Source of the DNA: CAVURW01 sp963743595
GTDB lineage: Bacteria; Verrucomicrobiota; Verrucomicrobiia; Methylacidiphilales; UBA1321
DNA length: 37,052 bases
NCBI GenBank assembly: GCA_963743595.1
Contig: CAVURW010000142.1
Coordinates: 1-37,052, forward strand
Direction: 5' to 3'
Of the stretch, positions 7,400 to 17,015 are shown one piece after another (position 1 is the stretch's first letter; each line of letters begins with the position of its first letter). A program made the position numbers and the translations under genes. The notes under the pieces are model-generated. The model was not told the origin of the DNA. It saw only the letters and a list, made by a program, of their open reading frames with translations, and ran no database searches.

Positions 7400-10183
7400 C
7401 TACTGAGGCCCGGCTCCATCCCCGAGCAGGAAGTTGGCTCCGATCACCACCTTCTGCCCCTCACGAACGCCGGAAAGAATTTGATAATAGTCGCCGGACT
7501 GAACACCCACCTCCACCTGTCGCGTCTCCAGCTGCCCGCCTTCCCGCTCCACAAAAACCATGAGCTTCCCGGCCATCGGCATCACCGCACCGGAGGGAAC
7601 GACCAGGCAATCGCCCAGACTCACTTCACAGGAGAGCTGGGTGAAAACGCCGGGACTGAGCTCACGCTTTTCGTTGTTCATTACCAGCCGCACGCGCAAA
7701 CCCTTTCGCTCGTCCGATTCATCCACCGGCTCGAGATAACGCACCGGGCAGATGGCAAAGTACTTCGGCAACGACGGCACCCGCACCTGCAATTCCACGC
7801 CGACATTGATGTAGCGCGCCCTGTCTTCCGGAAAATCGGCGACAATCCAAACCTGATCGAGATTCGCGAGTGTCAAGAGCGCTTGGCCAGCTTCAAAACG
7901 GGCACCTTCTACCGCCTTCTTTTCGACCACATACCCATCAAACGGCGCTACGATTTCCAGGCTTTGCGGAAGGCCATCGTCCAGATCGATATCTTCATCG
8001 TTTGCCAATGCTTCCAGCTCAGCGATTTGCGATGGAGTCACATCCCAGATGCGCAGTCGCTCGCGCAAGATGCTCGGCGGGTTCCCGTCCGGCTTTCCGG
8101 TGCGGGTCATGTTCTTCTTACGCCACGAGCGGTACGCCTTAATGTAGCTCTCCTGCGCAGTCGCCCAATCTTCACACAAGATTCGTAAAAGCGGCTCGCC
8201 CTTCTGCACGGCTTTGCCCTTGAAATTCGCATAGAGCCGATCGATAAACCCCTCGCCCGCGCGAACGTTTATTTCCCGCAGGGCGGTTTCGTCCACCTGC
8301 ACACGGCCCGTGACGCTAATCATCATGGAGATCGGTTGATATTCCACGGGCTTCGAAACGACGCCAATTGGTGGACGTGCAGATCGCGGTGCTGACTCCT
8401 CGACGGTCGGCTCTGCTTTGCGGTCATCCATCACTACGGTTACAGGAATCTCCTTGGTCACCTGCGGCAGATCGTTCACGGGCATTGTTCGCACGGGAGG
8501 CTTGTCTTCCACGACGGAAACCGGAATCGCATGGACAACGGGCGGCTTTTCTTCCACGGCAGGCGGCGTCACCACGGGCTTTTCCTCAATCACCGGTGCT
8601 ACCGTGACAGGCGCGGGCCTCTCTTCAACGGTGGGTGCTTGAACGACTTGAGCCGCGATCTCTTTCTCTACAACGACCGGTGCAATTGCGGGAGCCGCTA
8701 GGGGTTTCTCCACAACCGCAGGCTTTGGCTCAACAACTGGGGTCGATGCCACTGCTGGCTTCACATCGGCAACAACTTCGGGAACAGGTGTGGCGACCGC
8801 TTTCTCAGTCGATTCTGTCTCGGATGTCGCGAGCGCGGCTGTTTCCGTACGACCGCTGGGCAAAACACCCTTCTTTCGGGGAGTAGTCTCGGCCGGTTCA
8901 GGAAGGAAAAGCGCCAGCACGTTTTGGCCGATCGAAAAGCAAAAAGCGATCAGCAGACTGATCAGGGCGGCTTCGAACAAATAGACGGATGCGAACTCGG
9001 GACCGCTACTCTTTGTCAGCGTCCAGACCGAATAGACAATTCCCAAGGCACCGATCAACCAACAGCCGGGGTACCACCGTGATGCCAAAAAGTAGATGGC
9101 AAAGGCGAAAAAGTAGGCCAGCGGAATTGCTGCCGCACCGAACGAATAGAGATCACTTTGGCCATCAACGCTCTCCGTTCCGAAGAACCATGTGATGATC
9201 GTTGCCCGAAACATGATGAGAACTGTAGCGGCTGCCGTCATCAAAACGCAATATCCACCGAGAAGCGCGACCGTTCGCCCTTTCGCTTCATCAAGCATCA
9301 GTCGATGAGTAAAAATTCCACTTAAACCAAACAGGCCCAAGCAGAGGAGCGCGCGCATCCACAGTCCCGCTGCGAGATAGTTATCGATGGAGTCCAGAGT
9401 CGTAGTCGAATAGGTGCCCCCGCCCGCACCGCTTTGCCACTGCCACGAAGGTGACGGAATTACGTCCATCTGAATGAAGGCGAAGATCCCCCCGTAAACA
9501 CATAAACCGGCCAACAGGGCCCGCCAGAAATTCCATGAACTGGCGATCTGCCGTGCTGCGCGTCGCCGCTGTTTTTCTAATCGCACGGCTTCCTCAGAAT
9601 CCGAATTCAGCGGAATACACAGCACCAGATTCCCGAGCGCCAGTGAGAGCAAGCCGAGCTCCGCGTAAGGGCTCGTGTGAACCAACCCGTTCACCAGCCA
9701 GAGATGGACCGCGCTTCCGATAACGACCAACCCAGCCCATAACAGTAATTTTCGTCTGAACAGGCAGAACATACCGCTGGCAAACGCCGGCTGCGCACAA
9801 ACCACCAAACCGGCCGTCGCGACGATCATCACGGTTCGTGTCGAGAAAATCGAATCGAGCGCCATGATGATGAACATGGACAAAAGCATCCAGACGCCGC
9901 AAAACCACCCGACCAGCGTGTCGTGGCAATCGACCAGCCGGGTCATGCCTGCCTCATCATCCTTCTCCTGAAGCTCCCGGAACAAAATTGAGATGGTGGT
10001 GCTTAGTGCAAACATCGGCACCAGGAAGAATGTTGCACCCGATAAAAGCGCCTCCATTGCGATAAATTCGCCGGGTTGAAACTGCGTCTTCATGATCGAT
10101 TGAGCCAGCATCAGCAGGGCTACAGAAATCAATACAGCGACGATATAAACGCCATAGCTAAACCATCGAGTAGAAGCCTTCAT
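7400..10183 (-). CDS. Fusion of a polytopic membrane domain and an RND-type periplasmic adaptor (CusB/HlyD-like)
   Basis: A 927-residue inner-membrane protein in three parts. Residues 1-427 hold about 11-12 hydrophobic segments that I cannot assign to a family. Residues about 428-615 are a low-complexity linker rich in Pro, Val and Glu (repeated VVEKP / VEEKPPVV motifs). Residues about 616-927 are a membrane-fusion or efflux adaptor: beta-barrel/lipoyl start (ISVTGRVQVDE, REINVRAGEGFIDRLYANFKG), short helical hairpin, second lipoyl half (LEIVAPFDGYVVEKKAVEG), barrel (VWIVADFPED) and a membrane-proximal end (VVPSGAVMPMAGKLMVFV). The start ATG lies only 5 bp after the upstream stop and has no Shine-Dalgarno, so translation is probably coupled. 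Adaptors normally stand alone with an RND pump, and none is seen here. An envelope export or assembly role is inferred. Confidence 0.82.
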   Translation of the reverse strand: MKASTRWFSYGVYIVAVLISVALLMLAQSIMKTQFQPGEFIAMEALLSGATFFLVPMFALSTTISILFRELQEKDDEAGMTRLVDCHDTLVGWFCGVWMLLSMFIIMALDSIFSTRTVMIVATAGLVVCAQPAFASGMFCLFRRKLLLWAGLVVIGSAVHLWLVNGLVHTSPYAELGLLSLALGNLVLCIPLNSDSEEAVRLEKQRRRAARQIASSWNFWRALLAGLCVYGGIFAFIQMDVIPSPSWQWQSGAGGGTYSTTTLDSIDNYLAAGLWMRALLCLGLFGLSGIFTHRLMLDEAKGRTVALLGGYCVLMTAAATVLIMFRATIITWFFGTESVDGQSDLYSFGAAAIPLAYFFAFAIYFLASRWYPGCWLIGALGIVYSVWTLTKSSGPEFASVYLFEAALISLLIAFCFSIGQNVLALFLPEPAETTPRKKGVLPSGRTETAALATSETESTEKAVATPVPEVVADVKPAVASTPVVEPKPAVVEKPLAAPAIAPVVVEKEIAAQVVQAPTVEERPAPVTVAPVIEEKPVVTPPAVEEKPPVVHAIPVSVVEDKPPVRTMPVNDLPQVTKEIPVTVVMDDRKAEPTVEESAPRSARPPIGVVSKPVEYQPISMMISVTGRVQVDETALREINVRAGEGFIDRLYANFKGKAVQKGEPLLRILCEDWATAQESYIKAYRSWRKKNMTRTGKPDGNPPSILRERLRIWDVTPSQIAELEALANDEDIDLDDGLPQSLEIVAPFDGYVVEKKAVEGARFEAGQALLTLANLDQVWIVADFPEDRARYINVGVELQVRVPSLPKYFAICPVRYLEPVDESDERKGLRVRLVMNNEKRELSPGVFTQLSCEVSLGDCLVVPSGAVMPMAGKLMVFVEREGGQLETRQVEVGVQSGDYYQILSGVREGQKVVIGANFLLGDGAGPQ

Positions 10184-10188
10184 AAATT

Positions 10189-11595
10189 TTAATATAACTT
10201 GTAGGGAAGTTGGTTTGTTGAAAACAAAATCGAGTAATAGAAACAACACCCTCCACAAAACGCAACCAGATTGACCCACATCAGCGTTTTCAACAAATCG
10301 CTTCTTCCGAAAACCGTCCAACCTCGGCAAAAGGCATACACCACCCATGGAAGGGTCGGGAACTGCAAGCGCGGGTCGGCATGGCACGTATGCGGGCACT
10401 CGATCACCAGGCAAACGTTCATTGCGTACATCGCCAAAAACAGGGCGCAGACCACCTTATTGAAGAATGAAAATCGCGTGTCAATAGCGAAGGGATATCC
10501 GAGAAGCGAGATCGCTAAAAACAGCATCAGTCCCAGTGGAATCATGAGTCCGACCAGGAATAAAAAACGATTCGCCATTAGTATTTCTGGGCACGTCTTG
10601 TAGTTCCATGTGCCGACCAAGAAATTGGCGTAGAGGAATGTGTGGAACGAGAATCGAACGGAATCGGACGTCTCGCCTTGTAGCAAAGAGGCCTGTCCTT
10701 CAGCCATCAGTTTGCTCAATTCAAATGTGGAGAAGTAGGTGCCGTAATCGACGCGAATGTCTTGGGGCGGACAATCGAAATCAAACATGAACCGGTGCCG
10801 ATCGCCCGTCCATGATCTCTGCTCGATAAACGCAAACCAGATCACACCCATCGCCATCAAAGTCGACACCCTCCACAACAGCAACCGATTGGTTCGATAG
10901 GTCCTGATGAAAATCCAGGGAAATGCCACCAGTAAACCGATCGTGTTTAACTTCGTGAAAAGTCCCACCATGAGCACCCACACCGCCCTCCAGTAATTGA
11001 GACGATTCGGCGAGCGATTGATGGCCAAAAGGCAATAGAAAAAGGCCGCGCCACAGAGACAATTGATGCAGTCATTACCAACGGTGGTGCTATGAACGAC
11101 AAAGAACGGATCGATTGCCCAAAAGATCGTCATCCCATAACGGACCAACCACGAAGAGACAAAAAATGAGGCGCGATAGACGATGATCAAACTCGCCATC
11201 GAACAGAGCGTGCCGAACCACGACCACGCTTCCGTCGAACCTAATCCGGCAGCGATCACGTAATAGAGCGGCATTTGCGGGAATTCAAATCCACCCTGCA
11301 CTCCATTATTTGTCACATCTGGCAATGCGCCGTCATGCGCCATGACATATTTAATATAGATCTCATGCGTTCCAATATCATTGACCCAACTGTATTGGTA
11401 TTGACTGTAATGATACTCATAACGAAGAATCAGTCCCACGATCACAAATAAAAACAGTCCCAGTTTCAGTAAACCGCGCTTATTGAAAAAACGATGCGTC
11501 GGCTTTAGGTCCGATTTCGGTGGAGCGCTGGGAGCCGGGACGGGCACACGATCTTCCTCAGCCGTGATCAGTTCTGGAACCGATAGAACCTTCAT
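10189..11595 (-). CDS. GT-C membrane glycosyltransferase, GT39/ArnT-like
   Basis: Polytopic membrane protein of 468 residues with about ten hydrophobic helices after a short cytosolic Pro-rich N-terminus. The first periplasmic loop has the acidic segment WVNDIGTHEIYIKYVMAHD, and shortly after comes FPQMPLYYVIAAG. This resembles the P-P-L-Y-Y motif of protein O-mannosyltransferase/ArnT-type (GT39-like) enzymes, which move sugars from polyprenyl phosphates in the periplasm. The middle part (TKLNTIGLLVAFPWIF) fits such proteins. In-frame starts at 11631 and 11619 are possible; I chose ATG 11595 (MKVLSVPEL), which lies after a GGGAG. It sits 5 bp upstream of the adaptor-fusion gene, forming an operon. 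Acceptor and donor are unknown. Confidence 0.7.
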   Translation of the reverse strand: MKVLSVPELITAEEDRVPVPAPSAPPKSDLKPTHRFFNKRGLLKLGLFLFVIVGLILRYEYHYSQYQYSWVNDIGTHEIYIKYVMAHDGALPDVTNNGVQGGFEFPQMPLYYVIAAGLGSTEAWSWFGTLCSMASLIIVYRASFFVSSWLVRYGMTIFWAIDPFFVVHSTTVGNDCINCLCGAAFFYCLLAINRSPNRLNYWRAVWVLMVGLFTKLNTIGLLVAFPWIFIRTYRTNRLLLWRVSTLMAMGVIWFAFIEQRSWTGDRHRFMFDFDCPPQDIRVDYGTYFSTFELSKLMAEGQASLLQGETSDSVRFSFHTFLYANFLVGTWNYKTCPEILMANRFLFLVGLMIPLGLMLFLAISLLGYPFAIDTRFSFFNKVVCALFLAMYAMNVCLVIECPHTCHADPRLQFPTLPWVVYAFCRGWTVFGRSDLLKTLMWVNLVAFCGGCCFYYSILFSTNQLPYKLY

Positions 11596-11675
11596 CGCTC
11601 GATGACTGATGGCTCCCATGGCCCGCAGCATAGGAGTGACTCTTCTCTGGGTCAAGGCGTACGCTTCATAACTGC

Positions 11676-11805
11676 TCCAACGTCACCTCAACAGGTCCAG
11701 ATCAATGTAAGCAAAGTTCCCCCCTTCTGGGTCCAGCGTCACCCCAACAGCTTCAGATCAACGAAAGAAAAGATCTCCCTATTGGGTCCAGCGTCACGCT
11801 GGTTA
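11676..11805. repeat. Imperfect tandem repeat of about 55 bp ending in a palindrome
   Basis: Two and a third units: 11676-11731, 11732-11786 and a partial unit 11787-11805. Each begins TCCARCGTCAC and carries CAACAG, CAGATCAA and AAAG blocks at the same offsets. The last unit turns into the perfect palindrome CCAGCGTCACGCTGG (11788-11802), whose right end touches the stop codon of the upstream DUF2339 gene. It occupies most of the gap between that gene and the glycosyltransferase, so it could act as terminator, RNA processing site or mobile small repeat. Confidence 0.7.
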
Positions 11806-14800
11806 GATCCATTCTTTCATTTGATTGCCGAACCGGTGGTAGAGATAGCTCAGGCCCATGCAACCCATCGTCAGCGCCAGGAAAGTCATCACCTTGAGAA
11901 CGCCGGGGAAATCCCAGAAATCATGAAGCCCCACGCGGACAATGGCTATGGCCAAAAGCCCGAGCCCGGACAACCGCAGCAGTCTCTCGTTGCCGATGAA
12001 ACCGAGCAAGGTGATCAACACGGCATAGAGCGCCCACACCATCGTGGCGTAGTGCGGCCACGGGAAGGCGTTTGCGACAAAAAGCCACCCACAAATCGAG
12101 CCAAACATCACGAATGTACAGCGCTCCTCTTTTTGGACCAAGTCACCTGCGAGCATACGAAAGATGGTCGATTGAAACAGCAAACACGCGAATCCCAGGC
12201 CATCCAGAATTTCCACCGCTCCATCAAATTGAACTCGGTGCGCTACATAGAACACGACTCCGATGAACCCCAGACCCAGCCCGCAACGCATGCCAAAATT
12301 ATTCTCGGCAAAGATGTTCCACATCGTCACTCCCACACCCAGTGCCATTAGCGTGAGGCACACTAGGTCATTCGGGAAGGCGTGGGTCACCCATATTGCG
12401 AGCAACAGCGCGCCAAGGCCCCGATAGACGTAGGTCGCATACGCCAGATCTTTCGCCCAGACGCGCCCATTCGCCTCATAGAGATCCTTAATCAACACAA
12501 ACCGCGGGTGGATTAACCAGCCGATAGCGAACGCACTGAGCCAGGTCGACATGGTCGAAAGTGTCATCATCATCGAGAACGGCTCCACTCGACTTAAAAA
12601 CGTAACGACGCCGAAAAACAGGAGCCCCTGGCCACAGATCAGGGGTTGCAACAATCGAAACCACAAGCCGATTGCGGTGAAGAGAACAGCGCCGATACAG
12701 AATATGGGAATCACGCGCTCGATACCTTGATTCGAGCAGCAATCGATGACATACGCGGTTGCGCACACCGAGGCGACGAAGTTGATTCCGATCAAACACA
12801 CGGGCTTCGTCACCCGACTCGTTTTGAGAATCAGGACCTGTGCGACGACAAGGAACAGGCACGCGATGTCCCAAAGATTTCCGTATTCATCCATCTTTCC
12901 AAAAAACAGGAAGCCTCCGATGAGGTTTGCGGCGACCGCACAAATCGCAGCCACATCCAGGACCGCCACCGCTTCACCCAAAATAACTAGAAACAGACCC
13001 AGACCGAGCGTCGCGGGAATCATCTCGTAAGGTGGCAAATTGACGTAAAGCAATCGGGTGAAAAGGCACGTCGCAATGACACGGTAGAGCACGGAAGCTC
13101 CCCGCAAATTTTCGAGATCAAGCTTTCGTTTTACTTGTTGAATCGCCCGGTTAATCCACTCCTCCCCGAGCCAGCCGGTTCCCAGTAACACACAAATCGG
13201 CACAATCCCAGTCCACCACGGCCAGTTACTGGCGTCCTCAGAAAGGAAGAGCACACAACCCTGTCCAAGTAAAAGCTGCCCGGCGATCGCAAAGGGCGGC
13301 ACCTTCAAAAGCATGCCGAACAAGAAAAAGCCCGCCGAAAGAAGGCTCATCGAGATCATTTCACCCGCTTTGTCCGTCGAGGGATGGAATCCCCAAAAAG
13401 CGGTCAGCGTCGTCATGATCGCGAAGACCGTGACGAGATGAACACGTAATTGCCCAGCTCGCCCCGAATTTTGCCAAGCGATGGAGGTGGCTGCCATGAT
13501 TCCCGCGACAATCCCCTTGGCCAGCAGCGAATTATGATCATGGTTCGGATTGATTACGGTTAACCCGCTGCAAATGAGTAGAATGGGCCCACCGAACAGA
13601 AGCTCGCTGAAGGTGGTGAATCGTCCGCCGATGAACAGGGCCGAACCGACAACCGCCAGAAGCATTCCGCTATTCGCCAACTGGGCGGCCTCTTCCGAGT
13701 GCATGAGACTGCCAATGCAGAAGTAGATGCTGCCCAGGACGACATAAACGGCTGAGGGGACCGTGGGCTGCTCGGTTTTGCTATTCCACCGCGCGATGTA
13801 GCCATTGATCAACATCGCGACAAGCCCGCTAAACAGGAGCCCGTTCGCATTCGGATGCGCATCCACTTCAAAGAGTAGAAAACCGAGCGCAAGACACGAG
13901 ACCACAAGGCAAAGCAGGCGCATCAGGAGATTGCCGGAATAGGCCGCTGCCGCCGCTAAAAAGACAGTCTCAATCACCAAGAGTAAGCCGCGAGTTTGCC
14001 CGGTGTAGTGCTCGACAATCGCAGCGGTGATCAGGCCGAGTCCTTGGAACATGAACCATTGGTCCAGGCGCTCCCGCGACGGCAGGAGCGATCCCGTCGC
14101 TGCCGCCATCGTTAAATTCAGGAAGCCGAGCGCGCACAAGATTTCTCCGTAGTGGCCGAAACCCGACTGCATGGCGCTCAAGAGCATCATGCCCACCAAG
14201 CCGCCATTATTCAAAAATTGATAGGCAATCCGGCGTTCCTCAGAAAGTGAAGGGCTTCCCGAAAATAACCCGGCGCAATGGATGATCCACGCCCCGGCCA
14301 AGTAGCCCACGCACGCCCAAAACGAAACCTCTGGCGCATGAAACACGCCCCAATCCGAGTAGCCCGCGAAGCTCCACAGCAATCCGACATAGGTCGTAAC
14401 CAAGCAAAAGTACGACAATCCGAGCCATGAATTCCGGATTAACAACACCACCGAAGTCGCTGCCAGGAGCAGATTCGAAAACAACATGAAATCGCTATTC
14501 GGATTAATCGCCGAGCTGAAATAGGCCAGCGCGATTGAGAAAAACGAGAGCAGCTCCGATTTCTTCTGCTCACCCAGGCAAAGCACGAACGCCGACCACG
14601 CCAAAAGCAATAACCCGCCCAGAATTGGACTATCAATCACCCGCAACTGCTCCAGATTCGAGGCGCCGTAGAGCGTAAAGTAGAGACACGCCAGGCCACC
14701 GCCCGCCAAAGTTCGAGCAAAAACAACCACGGCCGGATCGCGCCGTTCCAGTTCCACGCCGCCCCAGAACATGCCGACGCTAACAATTGTAAGGATAAAG

Positions 14801-15288
14801 AGCTTCGCAACAGGGCCCAGCTCCGTGTAGAGCATGGCGCTAAAGGAAATCAGCGTGATTAAGGCAAACACAACCCCGATTCGAGCGAGCCATCGACCGA
14901 AATCGATCTCCATGCGCATCTCCTCGTGCGGAATCGTCTCTTGATGGGGAACCGGCGGGATCGGAGGCAAATTCGCAAAGTATGGGTCAGGTGCGACCGA
15001 CTCAGGCGAGTTCACCTCCGGAGCAGTGGGTGTGAAGAGCTTGCTTTTGTACTTCGCCTTTAAGAGCGCGTCACCCAGTGCGTCAGCGGGAATGGGCGGC
15101 ATCCCAGGAACTGTGGTCTCAGGAACTGTGGGAGCCGTGGTCCCCTGCAAATCCTCGATCAATTTTTCGACCCGGCTGTGCTCCGCCCAGAGCGAGGTCA
15201 ATTCGCCCTCTTTCTGGGTAATCTGGCGTTTGATTTCCTTAAGCCGTTCGTAGGCGGCGCGTCGTGTATCGTTTAGGGGGTCGTTCAT
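11803..15288 (-). CDS. Giant DUF2339 polytopic membrane protein
   Basis: A 1161-residue inner-membrane protein. Residues of about 5-50 form a charged coiled coil (YERLKEIKRQITQKEGELTSL). Then comes a Pro-rich stretch of about 90 residues with repeated PPIP/VP motifs, and from about residue 125 some 25-30 closely spaced hydrophobic helices. The block WLARIGVVFALITLISFSAM followed by LARTLAGGG-type sequence (FARTLAGGGLACLYFTLYGA) matches the DUF2339 family, whose function is unknown. The start ATG at 15288 has GAGGAATCT just upstream; an upstream in-frame start at 15312 is less likely. It is first in a run of three minus-strand membrane genes, so a shared role in envelope glycan or lipid handling is possible but unproven. 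Confidence 0.85.
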   Translation of the reverse strand: MNDPLNDTRRAAYERLKEIKRQITQKEGELTSLWAEHSRVEKLIEDLQGTTAPTVPETTVPGMPPIPADALGDALLKAKYKSKLFTPTAPEVNSPESVAPDPYFANLPPIPPVPHQETIPHEEMRMEIDFGRWLARIGVVFALITLISFSAMLYTELGPVAKLFILTIVSVGMFWGGVELERRDPAVVVFARTLAGGGLACLYFTLYGASNLEQLRVIDSPILGGLLLLAWSAFVLCLGEQKKSELLSFFSIALAYFSSAINPNSDFMLFSNLLLAATSVVLLIRNSWLGLSYFCLVTTYVGLLWSFAGYSDWGVFHAPEVSFWACVGYLAGAWIIHCAGLFSGSPSLSEERRIAYQFLNNGGLVGMMLLSAMQSGFGHYGEILCALGFLNLTMAAATGSLLPSRERLDQWFMFQGLGLITAAIVEHYTGQTRGLLLVIETVFLAAAAAYSGNLLMRLLCLVVSCLALGFLLFEVDAHPNANGLLFSGLVAMLINGYIARWNSKTEQPTVPSAVYVVLGSIYFCIGSLMHSEEAAQLANSGMLLAVVGSALFIGGRFTTFSELLFGGPILLICSGLTVINPNHDHNSLLAKGIVAGIMAATSIAWQNSGRAGQLRVHLVTVFAIMTTLTAFWGFHPSTDKAGEMISMSLLSAGFFLFGMLLKVPPFAIAGQLLLGQGCVLFLSEDASNWPWWTGIVPICVLLGTGWLGEEWINRAIQQVKRKLDLENLRGASVLYRVIATCLFTRLLYVNLPPYEMIPATLGLGLFLVILGEAVAVLDVAAICAVAANLIGGFLFFGKMDEYGNLWDIACLFLVVAQVLILKTSRVTKPVCLIGINFVASVCATAYVIDCCSNQGIERVIPIFCIGAVLFTAIGLWFRLLQPLICGQGLLFFGVVTFLSRVEPFSMMMTLSTMSTWLSAFAIGWLIHPRFVLIKDLYEANGRVWAKDLAYATYVYRGLGALLLAIWVTHAFPNDLVCLTLMALGVGVTMWNIFAENNFGMRCGLGLGFIGVVFYVAHRVQFDGAVEILDGLGFACLLFQSTIFRMLAGDLVQKEERCTFVMFGSICGWLFVANAFPWPHYATMVWALYAVLITLLGFIGNERLLRLSGLGLLAIAIVRVGLHDFWDFPGVLKVMTFLALTMGCMGLSYLYHRFGNQMKEWI

Positions 15289-15434
15289 AGATTCCTCGCC
15301 TGTGTGCAGCATTACAATTTAGTCGCGCCTTTTACATTATGTCAAACTATTTTACATCGTACTATTTGAGTTCGTTCTCGTACACCCGGCGCTAAAAATG
15401 TGAGTCACCCCAGAAGGTGTTTGAAGCTTATCCC

Positions 15435-16964
15435 CTACAGCGGTTGGTAATCAAACCAATCGAAATAGGCTTTTGCCTCGCTTGTCTTGCCGTTGGCCGT
15501 GGCATACATCGCTATGATCACACCGGTATAACCACCAGCCACCTCCGTGGAAACGTATTTGACTTCGTGCTGACCTATTACCGTTATATCGCCACCCGCC
15601 TGTTGGAAAGCAAAGACGTATTCCTGCCGACCGGAGATTATTCGAAGTTGAATGGGATCGGTTCCCGGAACCGCGTGAACGCCGCTTTCCTGAACTAGCG
15701 TCCCGATTTTACGACGAAGCAAAACGACACGCACCGAGTTCCGCTGCGTCACCACGATCTCTGCGTGGTGCAGGTCATCGATAAGCACCGTCAATCCCGC
15801 TTCGTCGCTCTCAGAAAGCGGTGCGAAATCCAGTAACGTGTCGGCCTGACATTCAAAGTGTTGTTGTCGACGCCCGACAAACGAGGGGTTGGCGAGCTCA
15901 TTCAGGTGCGCCTCGCCACAGCTGAGGCGGAGCCAACCGTGCCGTTCCGTCAGGGAAATATCCTCGGGATTCGGGTTGCGCAGGTGCACCCACGCAAGCC
16001 AGAGTTTCTCGCTGTCAAAGTCGTCCCGCTTGTGGAAACCGGATCGAGTCTCCATCGGCATGGTGCGATCCACATCCATTGAGAGGGTGATCCGCTCGCC
16101 TTCATTTACAATCGGCCAATCATCCGAGGTCCACGTCACCGGTGCTAAGAAGGTCTCGCGCCCAAGATTATGGTAGCCAAACTCGGCATAGCGAATTCCC
16201 AGAAACACCACCCACCAGCGCCCCACATGATCCTCAAAGAAATCGGCGTGCCCAGCCGCCTGAATGGGGCTCATGAGGCTGCGATGGCTAAGCACTGGAT
16301 TGTGCGGACACGCTTCAAAGGGCCCAAACGGATTTTTCGACCGAGCGATCGTCGCCATGTGACACTCTGCTGTCCCGCCTTCCGCCACGGAAAGGTAGTA
16401 GTAACCGCCACGCTGAAACAGATGCGGTGCCTCTGGATAACTGCCCCCACTGCCCGACCAGATGAACTTCGGCTCCGTAAGCAACTCACCCGTGGTGATA
16501 TTGATCTCCGATTGATATATGCCACGCACCTTTGCCCAAAACGTGCCATTCCCCGTCCAGTAGACCTTACCGTCGGAGGCAAAACAGAGTGAGGGATCGA
16601 TCCCGCCCTGCTTCACATAAATCGGGTCGGACCACTCACCGTCCGGGTCCGTCGAGGTCACGTAAAAGTTCTTAAATCCTTCACCAGGCAAGGCGTTGGT
16701 CGTTGCCATATAAAATACACCCTCTTTATGGCGAATCGTCGGTGCATAAATTCCGTCCGAGCACTTGGTCTTGTGCAATTTGAGCTGGCTCTCCCGGTTT
16801 AAGCAGTTCCCGATTTGACGCCAAGTGATGAGATCGCGGCTGTGAAAAATGGGTACGCCGGGGAAGTACTCGAAACTGCTGTTAACCAAATAGTAATCAG
16901 AACCAACGCTACAAATGCTTGGATCAGGATAAAAACCGGGAATGATAGGGTTCTCGTATTGCAT
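15435..16964 (-). CDS. Glycoside hydrolase family 43, beta-xylosidase-like, with C-terminal beta-sandwich
   Basis: Cytosolic enzyme of 509 residues; no signal peptide. The five-bladed propeller carries the three GH43 acidic residues. These are base D14 (NPIIPGFYPDPSI), the pKa-modulating D123 (GGIDPSLCF), and general acid E178 (SYPEAPHLFQRGGYYYLSVAEGGT). A second beta-sandwich domain (about residues 320-509), which supplies part of the active site in the xylosidase subgroup, is present (FVGRRQQHFECQADTLLDF). Expected activity is release of xylose or arabinose from oligosaccharides. The start is ATG 16964, giving the typical N-terminus MQYENPIIPGF. It is divergent from the DUF1287 gene, with 51 bp between starts. 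No transporter is adjacent, so substrate supply is unclear. Confidence 0.9.
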   Translation of the reverse strand: MQYENPIIPGFYPDPSICSVGSDYYLVNSSFEYFPGVPIFHSRDLITWRQIGNCLNRESQLKLHKTKCSDGIYAPTIRHKEGVFYMATTNALPGEGFKNFYVTSTDPDGEWSDPIYVKQGGIDPSLCFASDGKVYWTGNGTFWAKVRGIYQSEINITTGELLTEPKFIWSGSGGSYPEAPHLFQRGGYYYLSVAEGGTAECHMATIARSKNPFGPFEACPHNPVLSHRSLMSPIQAAGHADFFEDHVGRWWVVFLGIRYAEFGYHNLGRETFLAPVTWTSDDWPIVNEGERITLSMDVDRTMPMETRSGFHKRDDFDSEKLWLAWVHLRNPNPEDISLTERHGWLRLSCGEAHLNELANPSFVGRRQQHFECQADTLLDFAPLSESDEAGLTVLIDDLHHAEIVVTQRNSVRVVLLRRKIGTLVQESGVHAVPGTDPIQLRIISGRQEYVFAFQQAGGDITVIGQHEVKYVSTEVAGGYTGVIIAMYATANGKTSEAKAYFDWFDYQPL

Positions 16965-17015
16965 AAAAGGCTTACATCCAAGCAAAGCCCGGCTTAAATC
17001 ACCACAACGGTTTAC

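Noticed and set aside
8418..8642. Plus-strand frame rich in Thr and Gly opposite the adaptor gene's linker
   Set aside because: Its repetitive look is the antisense reading of the Pro/Val/Glu linker codons.
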